A stretch of 57,672 nucleotides of DNA from Candidatus Peregrinibacteria bacterium (lineage in GTDB: Bacteria; Patescibacteriota; Gracilibacteria; Peribacterales; Peribacteraceae): positions 1-57,672 of the forward strand of contig JABGQH010000008.1 in the NCBI GenBank assembly GCA_018648865.1. The letters run 5' to 3'. The notes beneath the pieces were generated by a model that was given only the letters and a program-made list of their open reading frames with translations, did no database searches and was not told the DNA's origin. Positions 39,629 to 48,331 of this stretch are shown piece after piece. The position numbers and the translations under genes were made by a program. Within the stretch, counting starts at the first letter, position 1. The number at the start of each line of letters is the position of its first letter.

Positions 39629-41227
39629 ATGAATACACAACGATTTGCACTTTTAGTAGCTGCCTTACTTACTGTTTCTTGTACAACAACAACTGAACCT
39701 TCAGAGACAGATGAATCTTCTTCCTCTGAAAAGAGTATCTCTTCTGTTGCAGAAATGCAGGAGACAAAGAATGTAACCTATAGTGGTACTGTTAGACCTG
39801 CTGGAATAAGTATTTATATGGAAGGTACGCACCGCCTGGAGTTAGAAGATGGACGTTTTATTTTATTAGAAAGTGATTCTATTGATCTAAACGGATATGT
39901 AGATGAGCAAGTTGATTTATTTGGATCTATAAGACCAACAATAGAATCTGATGCTGTAATAATGAGGATTGATGAAATTGTTTTACAGGAAACCGAAGAA
40001 GGTGAGGATACGTTTAGTGGTATCCTTCTACCATTAGGAGGTAGTTTTGCAATGCAAGGATCGCACAAAATAAACGCTGAGGATGGATCATCCATGATTC
40101 TTGAGAGTAATTTATTAGATCTAGATGAATATATTCGTAAAAATGTAAAAGTAACAGGTTCGGTACGTCCAACAGTTGAGATGGGCGCAGAAATAATGGA
40201 AGTTGTAGAAATAGACTTACTAGGAGGTGCTGTTACATTAGATGGTCTCCTTATCCCAAAGGGAAATAATTCTCAAGCACAAGGAACACACATACTTGAA
40301 CTTGAAAATAAAAGTATTGTTTTTATAGAGAGTGATTTAATAGATCTTGAAGATCATATTCGCAGAAATGTTGAGTTACTTGGAGCTACTCGCCCTACAG
40401 ATGATGGGAATGCGGAAATAATGAAAGTGGTAGAAGTCGTCTCAGAAAATGGCAATCTAATGTTAGATGGTATTCTTGTATTAAAGGGGAATAACCCTCA
40501 AATACAAGGAACACACATGCTCAATTTTGATGATGGAAGTAGTATGTTTGTAGAAAGTACTTATGGAGCAATAAATGATTATTTAAATAAAAAAGTTTTA
40601 GTATTTGGTACTGCACGTCGTACAGATGATGGGAATGCGGACATAATGAAAGTAAGATCATTTATGTTACTACCAGATGATGAGAGCTCATCTAGTTCAG
40701 AGAACTTAGAACCTGTTTCATCTGAGACTATAGAAATTGAATCAAGTGAATCTTCTGATGAAGAGACTTCTTCTGTAGAGGAATCATCAGCTACTTCCTC
40801 TATTGATCAATTATTGCAGGAATACACAGCAGAGTTTGAGGCAAGAATCGTAAGCATGTCAGCAGATGACATTGCTGAGGGTAATTGGGTTAGAGACTAT
40901 TGCACAGGTCATATTGGATTCTGTGTTCCTGTTCACAAAAACTGGTGGTTCCAATCTTTTGGAGCAACATCATCTGAACTATGGCATGTAGAAATGAACA
41001 GTGCTCCGCTAGAAACACTAAATGATGGACCGATCGCAGTTAGACTCGTCTCTGGATCAATAGAATCAATTGGTGCTACTGATGGCCAAGTTGTACGTGA
41101 AGGAAGCATCGTTATTGGATATAGATCTTGGACAGACAATAGGCATTTCGAAATAACTGCAGACGCAAGATTAGAATCTGCAATTAGGCATATAACAGAA
41201 AGCCTTTCTGTATATACAGAGGAATAA
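39629..41227 (+). CDS. Lipoprotein with four tandem 75-residue repeats
   Basis: Predicted 532-residue lipoprotein; lipobox TVSC puts the lipidated Cys at 18. After a Ser/Glu-rich linker come four repeats of about 75 residues (roughly 50-118, 128-198, 206-275, 280-350), each with the pattern G.L...G....GTH.L......I.IESD..DL..YI...V.L.G..RPT..AEIM.V. A second acidic Ser/Glu linker leads to a C-terminal domain (about 400-532). Repeats 3 and 4 are nearly identical in DNA at one spot: a 20-base match at 40396 and 40621, 225 bases (75 codons) apart, showing recent duplication. One repeat copy also occurs in the lipoprotein at 1315. Function unknown. Confidence 0.8.
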   Translation: MNTQRFALLVAALLTVSCTTTTEPSETDESSSSEKSISSVAEMQETKNVTYSGTVRPAGISIYMEGTHRLELEDGRFILLESDSIDLNGYVDEQVDLFGSIRPTIESDAVIMRIDEIVLQETEEGEDTFSGILLPLGGSFAMQGSHKINAEDGSSMILESNLLDLDEYIRKNVKVTGSVRPTVEMGAEIMEVVEIDLLGGAVTLDGLLIPKGNNSQAQGTHILELENKSIVFIESDLIDLEDHIRRNVELLGATRPTDDGNAEIMKVVEVVSENGNLMLDGILVLKGNNPQIQGTHMLNFDDGSSMFVESTYGAINDYLNKKVLVFGTARRTDDGNADIMKVRSFMLLPDDESSSSSENLEPVSSETIEIESSESSDEETSSVEESSATSSIDQLLQEYTAEFEARIVSMSADDIAEGNWVRDYCTGHIGFCVPVHKNWWFQSFGATSSELWHVEMNSAPLETLNDGPIAVRLVSGSIESIGATDGQVVREGSIVIGYRSWTDNRHFEITADARLESAIRHITESLSVYTEE

Positions 41228-41243
41228 GATTTAATTGCTAGAC

Positions 41244-41272
41244 TTCACATATTTAGATAATAAAAGTACACT
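41244..41272 (+). promoter_or_regulatory. Leaderless promoter that fixes a GTG start
   Basis: TTCACA (41244-41249), 17 bases, TACACT (41267-41272), six bases, GTG 41279. Both boxes and spacings fit, which supports GTG as the start. Confidence 0.65.
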
Positions 41273-41278
41273 CCTTTC

Positions 41279-41869
41279 GTGCCATTATTTTTCTACATTG
41301 CAAAAAACGAATACGGCCAAAAGATTAGAGGTACTATTGACTCTATTAGTACTCAAGCTGCAAGAGCAGCACTTAAACAGCTACATTTAGAAGCCGTAGA
41401 ACTGCATGAAGCAACTATGGCAGAAAGAAAAGAGTTTGGAGAAAGTGTAGAAGAAATTAAAGAAATGAAGAGTTATGAAAAAGAAGTAGCTGTTGCTAAG
41501 CAGGAAACCATTCCTGAAAAGAAAGCAAAAAAGACCAAGAAGAAATTATCAAAAAAGAAAAGCACAAATAAAAAATATTTCCCTTTAATAGAAACTATTA
41601 GGCTATATGCAGGGTGGTTACTAGCTTGGTACATACTTGTTTATGCATTAGGTGGATACCAAAATAGCAGAGACTTGCCATTCTCTATTCCTTATGTAGA
41701 AGCACTTCTGCCGCCTTACTCTAGTATTGTATTTAGTTTTACGATTGCTAGTTTCCTTTTTCTTTTACTTACAACATTAATAAAAGAAATTGGTGCAGGA
41801 AAAAAGAAGAGTCTTGGTATTTTGGGTCTAGGACTCCTCTTATTCACTTTATATAGAATTAACGTTTAG
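41279..41869 (+). CDS. Membrane protein with a GspF/PilC-like N-terminal motif
   Basis: A 196-residue protein with a GTG start. Residues 1-45 (PLFFYIAKNEYGQKIRGTIDS ... ALKQLHLEAVEL) match the short cytoplasmic opening motif of GspF/PilC type II secretion and pilus platform proteins. The T2SSF helical bundles are missing. Instead a long Lys/Glu-rich region (about 46-98) leads to three membrane helices. It may be a fragment of the platform family or a separate use of the motif. It converges with the gene at 41871, one base between stops. Confidence 0.6.
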   Translation: MPLFFYIAKNEYGQKIRGTIDSISTQAARAALKQLHLEAVELHEATMAERKEFGESVEEIKEMKSYEKEVAVAKQETIPEKKAKKTKKKLSKKKSTNKKYFPLIETIRLYAGWLLAWYILVYALGGYQNSRDLPFSIPYVEALLPPYSSIVFSFTIASFLFLLLTTLIKEIGAGKKKSLGILGLGLLLFTLYRINV

Positions 41870-41870
41870 C

Positions 41871-42551
41871 TTATAAGCCAAGTTGTTTGCGGATTTCTTC
41901 TGCTTGTTCTTGCTCTTGGTTTTTTGCTCCTTCCTGAACATTTATACTCTGAAGATCTTTCCAATCTTCTGAGTGCTTCTGTTCTAGCTTCATTAGTTGT
42001 AATAAATGTTTAGGACTTAAGAGTGAGAACTTGTTTCTCTCTTCTTGAAGAATCTTTTGCAATTCATCAATTTGAAATTGGCTCAACTTTGGAATAGCTT
42101 GAATAATTCTCCACTTCTCATCCTTAGTTAAGGAGATACTTCCTCTTAATAAACCTAAGAAAAGTTGTTCATCGAACTGAACCTCCCCATGTGTTGGGAC
42201 AGGAATATTCTCGTTTGTTAGATGCTGAGTAATTGATCCGAATCTAAAGTCCTTAATTTCTTTTAAGATTCTTATGTCTTCTTCGTCAAATCCCTGCTCT
42301 TTTAATTGTTCATCAGTAAACTGATGTCCTACAGGTGGTGGAGGTGGCCCACTATCTTTTGGTGCAGCTGTAGAATCACCTTGCCCTGCTTGTGGTTTTG
42401 GAGGCTGAGGCGGTGAAGCGAATACTTGAGTTGGGTCAATTCCGCCTTGTGGAACACTGTCCCCAGGGCGAATAGGTTTTGCATCTGGATCGGCTGGTGG
42501 GTTTGATCCACTACCAGTTTGTCCTTGTGTTGGGTCTGCTTGATCTGTCAT
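41871..42551 (-). CDS. Hypothetical protein with Pro-rich N-terminus
   Basis: A 226-residue protein. The first 80 residues are disordered, rich in Pro, Gly, Gln and Asp (PPQPPKPQAGQG, SGPPPPPVGH). The rest is helical, with LTKDEKWRIIQAIPKLSQFQIDELQKILQEE as its most regular segment. I recall this kind of segment from other CPR hypothetical proteins but know no function. No membrane segment. Confidence 0.5.
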   Translation of the reverse strand: MTDQADPTQGQTGSGSNPPADPDAKPIRPGDSVPQGGIDPTQVFASPPQPPKPQAGQGDSTAAPKDSGPPPPPVGHQFTDEQLKEQGFDEEDIRILKEIKDFRFGSITQHLTNENIPVPTHGEVQFDEQLFLGLLRGSISLTKDEKWRIIQAIPKLSQFQIDELQKILQEERNKFSLLSPKHLLQLMKLEQKHSEDWKDLQSINVQEGAKNQEQEQAEEIRKQLGL

Positions 42552-42610
42552 GTTTTTGAGGTGAAATACTTTATATTAGTCTATCAGTACAGTAATTATT
42601 CACAAATACA

Positions 42611-42796
42611 TTATTCTGAAATTTTATCGGCTTCATCCTTCTTTGGGGCAATCCTAGGGAATCTTCTTTTGAATTCTTCAATGGTAAGTCCTACTCTTTC
42701 TGCAACTTTTGGCTGAGTTCTATTGTCTTGTAGCTCAAGTTGGTTTACTTGAAAAGGTTTTCCATCTTTCCCCTTTAATGTGAGTATATTTACCAT
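42611..42796 (-). CDS. Small hypothetical protein
   Basis: A 61-residue basic protein with VNILTLKGKDGKPFQVNQLELQD (beta-like) and AERVGLTIEEFKRRFPRI (helix). No recognised family and no clear promoter. It lies between the Pro-rich gene and recG on the same strand. Coding status is plausible. Confidence 0.4.
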   Translation of the reverse strand: MVNILTLKGKDGKPFQVNQLELQDNRTQPKVAERVGLTIEEFKRRFPRIAPKKDEADKISE

Positions 42797-42880
42797 ATAT
42801 GTAGGTTGAATTCATTAATAAAATAATATTTGAATAAGAGGTTAGTATTATTCTAGGAATTGTCAATTATTGGAGCAAAA

Positions 42881-44902
42881 TTATACATTCAAAACTTCCT
42901 CTGCAGCTTGCCTAGCCCTAACTACAAGTTCTGGATTAAGCAAGCTTGCGAAATGAAGATCTGGCATACCACTTTGTCTAAAGCCATACATTTCACCTGG
43001 GCCTCTTATTTTTAAATCAATTTCTGCAAGAGTGAATCCAGAATCATGTTTTTCCATTGCTTTTAGTCTTGGTGATTTTGCTTGTTGCGTAGTAGTAGTA
43101 AACAAGAAGCAATAGCTCTTGTGATCCCCTCTGCCAACTCTACCTCTAAATTGATGCAATTGAGCTAATCCAAATCTTTCTGATCCTTCTATAATAATTA
43201 TTGAGGCATTCGGGACATCTATGCCTACTTCTATAACTGAAGTTGAAACTAAGATATCGGATTTTTTGTCCTTAAAGGCTCGCATTACTTCTTCTTTTTC
43301 AGCTGGAGGCATTTTTCCATGTAATAGAGCAATATTTCTGCTTAAGAAACCTTCTTTTAGTCGCGCGGCTTCTGATGTTACATTTTTTATTTCTGCAAAG
43401 TCTTCGTTCTCTGACTCCTTAATCAACGGGCAAACTACAAACACTTGTCTGCCTTCATCTATTTGATGATTTATGAATCCTTCTACAGTTTTCCTATCAT
43501 TGGGAGACACCACCTTTGTCTCGATTGGTTTTCTGTTCCCTGGTTTTTCTAGTAGAACAGAGAGGTCATGATGCCCATATCCAGTTAATGCGAGGGTTCT
43601 AGGAATAGGTGTAGCAGTCATTGATAGAAAGTGTGGATTCCCCTTATCTTTTAGTCTTTGCCTTTGGTTCACGCCAAAGCGATGTTGTTCGTCTACTATC
43701 ACAAAACGTAAATCTTTAAACTGAACACCTTCCTCTATCAATGCATGTGTTCCTATTATTAAATCTATATTACCTGTTGCCAGCTTAGTTTTAATCTCCT
43801 CTGCCTGCGTTTTTGGTACTGATCCAGTTAAGTATGAAACTCTTGGAATATGCATATCAATATTAAATTCCTTACTTGTTTCTAAAAACTTTTTAAATCC
43901 AATTAACATCTTTGCAATACTTTCTGAGTGCTGCCTCGCAAGAACCTCTGTAGGAACCATAAATGCACATTGACCACCATTCATGATTACATTCGCAAGC
44001 ACAGCAGTAGCTACAAGTGTCTTACCTGATCCTACATCCCCTTCTAATAGTCTAGACATTGCTTTGCCTTTTTCCATGTCTTTTAGAATTTCATAAATAG
44101 CAATCTTTTGGCTACCTGTAGGGCTGAACTTTAATGAGGCAAAGAATGCTTTTATTAGTTCTACATTCATAGGCATCTTTAGTCTCTCTTGTGTTTCCCC
44201 CTGCCACTCCTGCTTTCTTTCTAGTGCTTGCTTTTGAATATTGAACATCTCCTCAAAAGCCATTCTGCTTTTGGCAGCTTCTAATTCTTCTCCATCTTTT
44301 GGCATATGCAAAATTCTGATTGCTTCTGTTTTTGGAATTAGCTTCTGCTCTTTGATAACACTTGCAGGTAGTGATTCTACAAATTCGTTTGATGCATCTA
44401 TTACTAGATTTATTTTTTCCCTTAGCCATTTACTATTAATTATTTCATGCTGTGGGTAAACAGGAACTATCCTGCCTGAATGTAATGGAATGTCTCTACC
44501 TGCAGATTCAAACACAGGACTTTGAAGTTGTAATTTATAACCCTTCTCTACTAATTTCCCCGTTAGAATTACTTCGTCTCCGTTTTTCAACATTCTAAGT
44601 ATATGCGTTTGATTAAACCATATAACTTCTGCTGAAGCGCCTTCTGTATCTATAAACACTCCTTTTACGAATTGCTTCTTGGTTCTTGTTCTAACTAGCT
44701 TCAAATTATCTATGGTTCCTTGCAGCGTAACCTTTTGATTGATTGGTGCATCAAATAATGTCCTCACGTCAGAAAGATCCTCATATCCCCTAGGGAAATA
44801 AAGTAATAAATCTTCTACAGTTTTCATTCCCATACTTTCAAGTACATCTAAATACTCTTGTTTCGTACTAAGTACTTTGCCAAGCGCTGTTGATAGATGC
44901 AT
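42881..44902 (-). CDS. recG: ATP-dependent DNA helicase RecG
   Basis: Branch-migrating helicase that remodels stalled forks and D-loops. The 673-residue protein has the N-terminal wedge/OB domain (SDVRTLFDAPINQKVTLQGTI), helicase motif I LEGDVGSGKTL, motif II DEQH (VVDEQHRFGVNQRQRL), motif III MTATPIPRTLAL, motif VI QFRGRVGRGDHKSYC and the RecG-type end (GPGEMYGFRQSGMPDL). An extended -10 box sits six bases before the ATG. Confidence 0.96.
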   Translation of the reverse strand: MHLSTALGKVLSTKQEYLDVLESMGMKTVEDLLLYFPRGYEDLSDVRTLFDAPINQKVTLQGTIDNLKLVRTRTKKQFVKGVFIDTEGASAEVIWFNQTHILRMLKNGDEVILTGKLVEKGYKLQLQSPVFESAGRDIPLHSGRIVPVYPQHEIINSKWLREKINLVIDASNEFVESLPASVIKEQKLIPKTEAIRILHMPKDGEELEAAKSRMAFEEMFNIQKQALERKQEWQGETQERLKMPMNVELIKAFFASLKFSPTGSQKIAIYEILKDMEKGKAMSRLLEGDVGSGKTLVATAVLANVIMNGGQCAFMVPTEVLARQHSESIAKMLIGFKKFLETSKEFNIDMHIPRVSYLTGSVPKTQAEEIKTKLATGNIDLIIGTHALIEEGVQFKDLRFVIVDEQHRFGVNQRQRLKDKGNPHFLSMTATPIPRTLALTGYGHHDLSVLLEKPGNRKPIETKVVSPNDRKTVEGFINHQIDEGRQVFVVCPLIKESENEDFAEIKNVTSEAARLKEGFLSRNIALLHGKMPPAEKEEVMRAFKDKKSDILVSTSVIEVGIDVPNASIIIIEGSERFGLAQLHQFRGRVGRGDHKSYCFLFTTTTQQAKSPRLKAMEKHDSGFTLAEIDLKIRGPGEMYGFRQSGMPDLHFASLLNPELVVRARQAAEEVLNV

Positions 44903-44908
44903 AGAAGA

Positions 44909-44917
44909 AGTATACCA
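44909..44917 (-). promoter_or_regulatory. Extended -10, leaderless-type, of recG
   Basis: On the minus strand TGG-TATACT ends six bases before the recG ATG at 44902. Confidence 0.5.
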
Positions 44918-44925
44918 AGTATTTG

Positions 44926-45366
44926 TTAATTAAAACGTATTGGGACCGATATTTTTTCATCATTTGATCCATCTACAGATGATTTTTCAAATATCTCTAA
45001 AATGCCACTTCCTGTTTTAGCTTTTTTCTCTATAGAAATCTCAGACGAAAATGATCTAGCTTCTCCAAATATAGATGCTTGAACATATAAATAGCCACCA
45101 GCGATCATATTACCTAAGTTGTCTTTCACATTGAAATTTAATACTGATGCTCTAGATCTACTAGTTCCTTTTACTATAAAACTAGTCTCTACAAGGTTGT
45201 TCGGCTTAGGGCTATGGATAGAAAACATTTCACTACTTTTTAGTAGTTCGCCATTAAGCTTTGGAATCCTGGAACTAATTAATGAACAATTTTCCTTATA
45301 ACAAATGAAAATCATTGGTACTGATCCAAGAATTGCCAGAAATATCAACGATATAAGCTTCTTCAT
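44926..45366 (-). CDS. Gmad2-domain exported protein
   Basis: A 146-residue protein with an N-terminal signal or anchor helix (about 4-22) and one Gmad2 immunoglobulin-like domain. Key positions are FSIHSPKPNNLVETSFIVKG, the middle DNLGNMIAGGYLYV, and the end GSGILEIFEKSSVDGSNDEKISVPIRF. Gmad2 was described in Firmicute spore-germination proteins but is frequent in CPR. Extracytoplasmic. The recG gene follows after 23 bases, with its own -10. Confidence 0.78.
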   Translation of the reverse strand: MKKLISLIFLAILGSVPMIFICYKENCSLISSRIPKLNGELLKSSEMFSIHSPKPNNLVETSFIVKGTSRSRASVLNFNVKDNLGNMIAGGYLYVQASIFGEARSFSSEISIEKKAKTGSGILEIFEKSSVDGSNDEKISVPIRFN

Positions 45367-45372
45367 GTGTCT

Positions 45373-45381
45373 AGAATAGCA
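45373..45381 (-). promoter_or_regulatory. Extended -10, leaderless-type, of the Gmad2 gene
   Basis: On the minus strand TGC-TATTCT ends six bases before the ATG at 45366. Confidence 0.45.
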
Positions 45382-45431
45382 CTATTAATTATATTTCATG
45401 TTTTTGACTATAAATAACTTCGTTATAAATA

Positions 45432-45551
45432 TATGTACTTTCTATTAGTATTGATCTAAAGTTTTGTAGTAGTCGGGGCGTAGCTTCCACCTACGTCAGC
45501 CTTTGCCTTTTTGTGTAACTGTAGACAGGTCGGCTGACTACGGTCGACAGG
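45432..45551 (+). repeat. Truncated tRNA-Pro upstream copy fused to a GC-rich repeat (copy 2)
   Basis: TCGGGGCGTAGCT at 45473-45485 repeats the first 12 bases of tRNA-Pro plus one upstream base (45616-45628). The upstream flank is duplicated too: TATGTACTTTCT at 45432 and again at 45576, the same distance within one base. The truncated copy continues as the GC-rich element CCACCTACG (45487-45495) ... CTACGGTCGACAGG (45538-45551), with an inner perfect inverted repeat GTCAGCC/GGCTGAC. Confidence 0.75.
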
Positions 45552-45616
45552 CAGTTTCCAACTTCGCTATTAAAATATGTACTTTCTGTTTAGTTTCTTC
45601 TAATATTTTCCTATAT

Positions 45617-45693
45617 CGGGGCGTAGCTCAGTTGGCTAGAGTGCGTGCTTTGGGAGCATGAGGTCGCTGGTTCGAGTCCAGTCGCCCCGACCA
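45617..45693 (+). tRNA. tRNA-Pro (anticodon TGG)
   Basis: Cloverleaf of 77 bases. Acceptor CGGGGCG/CGCCCCG with the C1-G72 pair typical of tRNA-Pro, anticodon loop TTTGGGA, T arm GCTGG-TTCGAGT-CCAGT (with one G-T pair), CCA encoded. A truncated copy of its 5' end and flank lies 143 bases upstream. Confidence 0.95.
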
Positions 45694-45709
45694 AAAAGAA
45701 TCATCTAAT

Positions 45710-45738
45710 ATGACAAAAACTGATTTCTAGAGCACAAT
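45710..45738 (+). promoter_or_regulatory. priA promoter, leaderless-type
   Basis: ATGACA (45710-45715), 17 bases, CACAAT (45733-45738), eight bases, ATG 45747. Transcript start is within a base or two of the start codon. Confidence 0.55.
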
Positions 45739-45746
45739 AGACCTCC

Positions 45747-47870
45747 ATGTCATTTGTTAAAGTTCTTGTAAATTCTCGGTCCCCTGCTCTGGGTAATGGG
45801 CTAACTTATCAGGTAAAAGATGAAGATAAGGTAGAAATCGGATCATTGGTACGAGTACCACTTAGAAAACAGACACTAGAAGGAATAATAATTGAACTAG
45901 ATACTAAACATGACGACAGTTACGATGTTAAATTTGTAGCTGAAGTCATTAGTAATGCTCCTCTATTAATTGAATCAAGTATAGAAACTGCTAAATGGAT
46001 GTCTACGCACTACATGTGTACTTTAAGGCAATCTATAAGCCCCTTCCTGCCAGTTAAACGCTGGAGTGATCTGCTACCAAGGAATATCAAGTTCATTCGA
46101 CTATCTGATTTAGATAGTTTCGAAAATATAAAAGGTAAGAGACAGATTGAATTAATAGAATATTTAAGAGAAGAAGAATGGGTTCCATTAAATAAATTAA
46201 GGAGTGATATTGATACTCCACTAGCTACAATTAAAAAGGCAGAAGAGTCTGGGATTATTTTTTTAGAAGAAAGGTCAGAAGCAGATCAACTCAAGTCTTC
46301 CTCTAAATTTGTTGAGTATCCCAAATTAACTGATGCACAGAAGGATGCATATGCAGTAGCTAAAAAATCTACCAATCCATCTTTGCTCTTTGGTGTTACT
46401 AGCTCTGGTAAGACAGAAATTTATGCAGCAATGATTGCCGATGTAGTCTCTAATGGAGATCAGGCTATATTGCTAGTTCCAGAGATTCTACTCACAGAGC
46501 ATTCTATAACTAGGTTTCAGCAGCTTTTGCCACCTGAACGTATTGCTGTAATACATAGTAGGTTAACTCCAAGTGAGAGAAGGCACATGTGGAGAGAATG
46601 TAAAAACGGTTCGATTGATTTAGTTGTTGGTTCTAGAAGTTCCTTGTTCTCACCTCTCCCATCATTAAAACTGGTTGTTATGGATGAGGAGCATGAATGG
46701 ACGTATAAGAATGAGCAAACACCTAGATATCATGCCAGGAGTGTTGCTGAAGAATTGTGTAAAGAGTCAAAAGCAAAACTTTTGCTGGGATCTGCGACTC
46801 CATCTATAGAGTCTTGGAACAAGGCGCAGAATAATGAATATACATTAATTAAACTAAGTGAGAGGTATAATAATCAGCCTTTTCCAGAAGTCACTGTTGT
46901 TGATTTAGCTGTTCAAAGTTTCGAAGACCATTACCCATTTTCACCTGATTTACTTAGAGCTATAAAGAAAACACTAGATGCTGGTGAGCAATCTGTATTA
47001 TTTCTTAATAGAAAGGGGCATGCCTCTGCATTACTTTGTATGGAATGTAGAAGACGAGTTGTTTCACCTGATTCACAACTTCCGTTTACTGTTTACAAGA
47101 ATTCTAATGGAGCCTTGCGGTTAGTTGATCATACGACTAACTTGCAATTGGACGCCCCAACCAATTGCCCACATTGTGGATCAATTAAACTACAAGCTGT
47201 TGGTGCTGGGACTCAAAAAGTAGAAAAGATATTAGAAGACATATTCCCAAATGCCAGACTGCTAAGAGCAGACAGTGATACCTTAACTCACCCCGAGCAT
47301 ATGAGGTTGTTGCTAAAAAAGATGAAAGAAGGGCACGCAGACATACTGCTTGGTACACAATCTGTTGCTAAAGGATTAGATCTGCCTAATGTTACTCTTG
47401 CAGCAGTTTTAGTTGCTGATGTAGGGCTCTCTTTACCGCATTTTCGTGCAGGTGAAAGAATATTTCAAATGCTAACTCAGTTAACAGGTAGAAGTGGCAG
47501 GTCTAAGTCTGGGCAGGTAATTATCCAAACATTTAGGCCAGACTGCCAAGAGGTTCGATTCTCCTCTGTTCATGATACCGAGGGGTACCTAAAAGCAGAA
47601 ACAGCCCTAAGGACAAAGCTAAAGTACCCACCAGCTTCATCTATGATTAGGCTCCTATTTAGAGGACCAGATTGTTCCAGAATGGCACTATCGATTCAAA
47701 AGAGTTTGAAACAAAATAGTAATGGTCATCAAATAACTGCGTCCCCTACTCTATTTGGAGGAGGAAAAGTTTGGCACATATTAATAAGAGGTGATAATCC
47801 CAGAAGTGTAATAGAAAATATCAGCCTAGAAGGAATTGTAGTAGATATTGATCCAATTGAATGCGTGTAG
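45747..47870 (+). CDS. priA: Primosomal protein N' (PriA helicase)
   Basis: Restarts stalled replication forks by recognising branched DNA and loading the helicase. The 707-residue protein has the N-terminal 3'-DNA-binding domain, motif I GVTSSGKTE, motif II DEEH (VVMDEEHEWTYKN), GSATPSIES, LFLNRKGHASALLC, and the C-terminal half with QLTGRSGRSKSGQVIIQT. The zinc region is reduced: only CMEC and CPHC are present, separated by about 38 residues without cysteine, where most PriA proteins have eight Cys binding two zincs. It converges with trmH, six bases apart. Confidence 0.95.
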   Translation: MSFVKVLVNSRSPALGNGLTYQVKDEDKVEIGSLVRVPLRKQTLEGIIIELDTKHDDSYDVKFVAEVISNAPLLIESSIETAKWMSTHYMCTLRQSISPFLPVKRWSDLLPRNIKFIRLSDLDSFENIKGKRQIELIEYLREEEWVPLNKLRSDIDTPLATIKKAEESGIIFLEERSEADQLKSSSKFVEYPKLTDAQKDAYAVAKKSTNPSLLFGVTSSGKTEIYAAMIADVVSNGDQAILLVPEILLTEHSITRFQQLLPPERIAVIHSRLTPSERRHMWRECKNGSIDLVVGSRSSLFSPLPSLKLVVMDEEHEWTYKNEQTPRYHARSVAEELCKESKAKLLLGSATPSIESWNKAQNNEYTLIKLSERYNNQPFPEVTVVDLAVQSFEDHYPFSPDLLRAIKKTLDAGEQSVLFLNRKGHASALLCMECRRRVVSPDSQLPFTVYKNSNGALRLVDHTTNLQLDAPTNCPHCGSIKLQAVGAGTQKVEKILEDIFPNARLLRADSDTLTHPEHMRLLLKKMKEGHADILLGTQSVAKGLDLPNVTLAAVLVADVGLSLPHFRAGERIFQMLTQLTGRSGRSKSGQVIIQTFRPDCQEVRFSSVHDTEGYLKAETALRTKLKYPPASSMIRLLFRGPDCSRMALSIQKSLKQNSNGHQITASPTLFGGGKVWHILIRGDNPRSVIENISLEGIVVDIDPIECV

Positions 47871-47876
47871 CTCCAC

Positions 47877-48326
47877 TTACCTGCATAAGTGATGCAGCGC
47901 TATCCCCGTAGCTACAGAAACATTAAGTGATTCCTTTTTCCCATGCATTGGGATGTAGATAATATCATCAGATATTTCTAAAACTTCTTCAGGAACTCCC
48001 AGGACTTCGTTTCCAAGTACTAAACATATTTTTTCTGGTGCTTCATAGTCAAATACATTTATTGCGGTGTCACTTAGCTCAAGTGAAACGATTTTATACC
48101 CCTCACTCTTAATTTTAGTTAAAGCAGAAAAGTCTTCTACCTTTTCCCATGGAATCCATTCCTCAGCTCCTATAGCTGTTTTACTAATTTCTCTTCTTGG
48201 AGGCGTTCCGGTATAGCCACTAAGATAGATTTTATCTACACCAAAACAATCGGAGCTACGAAAGAGAGATCCAACATTCCATAATGATCTAATGTTATGT
48301 GCAAATATGATTATACTTTTATCCAT
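47877..48326 (-). CDS. SpoU/TrmH-family RNA 2'-O-methyltransferase
   Basis: A 149-residue SPOUT methyltransferase consisting of the knotted catalytic domain alone. Motif 1 is NIRSLWNVGSLFRSSDCFGV, motif 2 LVLGNEVLGV, motif 3 IPMHGKKESLNVSVATGIALH, together the SAM-binding knot. It lacks an N-terminal RNA-binding extension, as in TrmL-like enzymes, so the target (tRNA or rRNA) cannot be told. The start ATG 48326 lies five bases after the purQ stop; a longer frame to 48434 overlaps purQ and is not supported. Confidence 0.9.
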   Translation of the reverse strand: MDKSIIIFAHNIRSLWNVGSLFRSSDCFGVDKIYLSGYTGTPPRREISKTAIGAEEWIPWEKVEDFSALTKIKSEGYKIVSLELSDTAINVFDYEAPEKICLVLGNEVLGVPEEVLEISDDIIYIPMHGKKESLNVSVATGIALHHLCR

Positions 48327-48331
48327 ATAAA

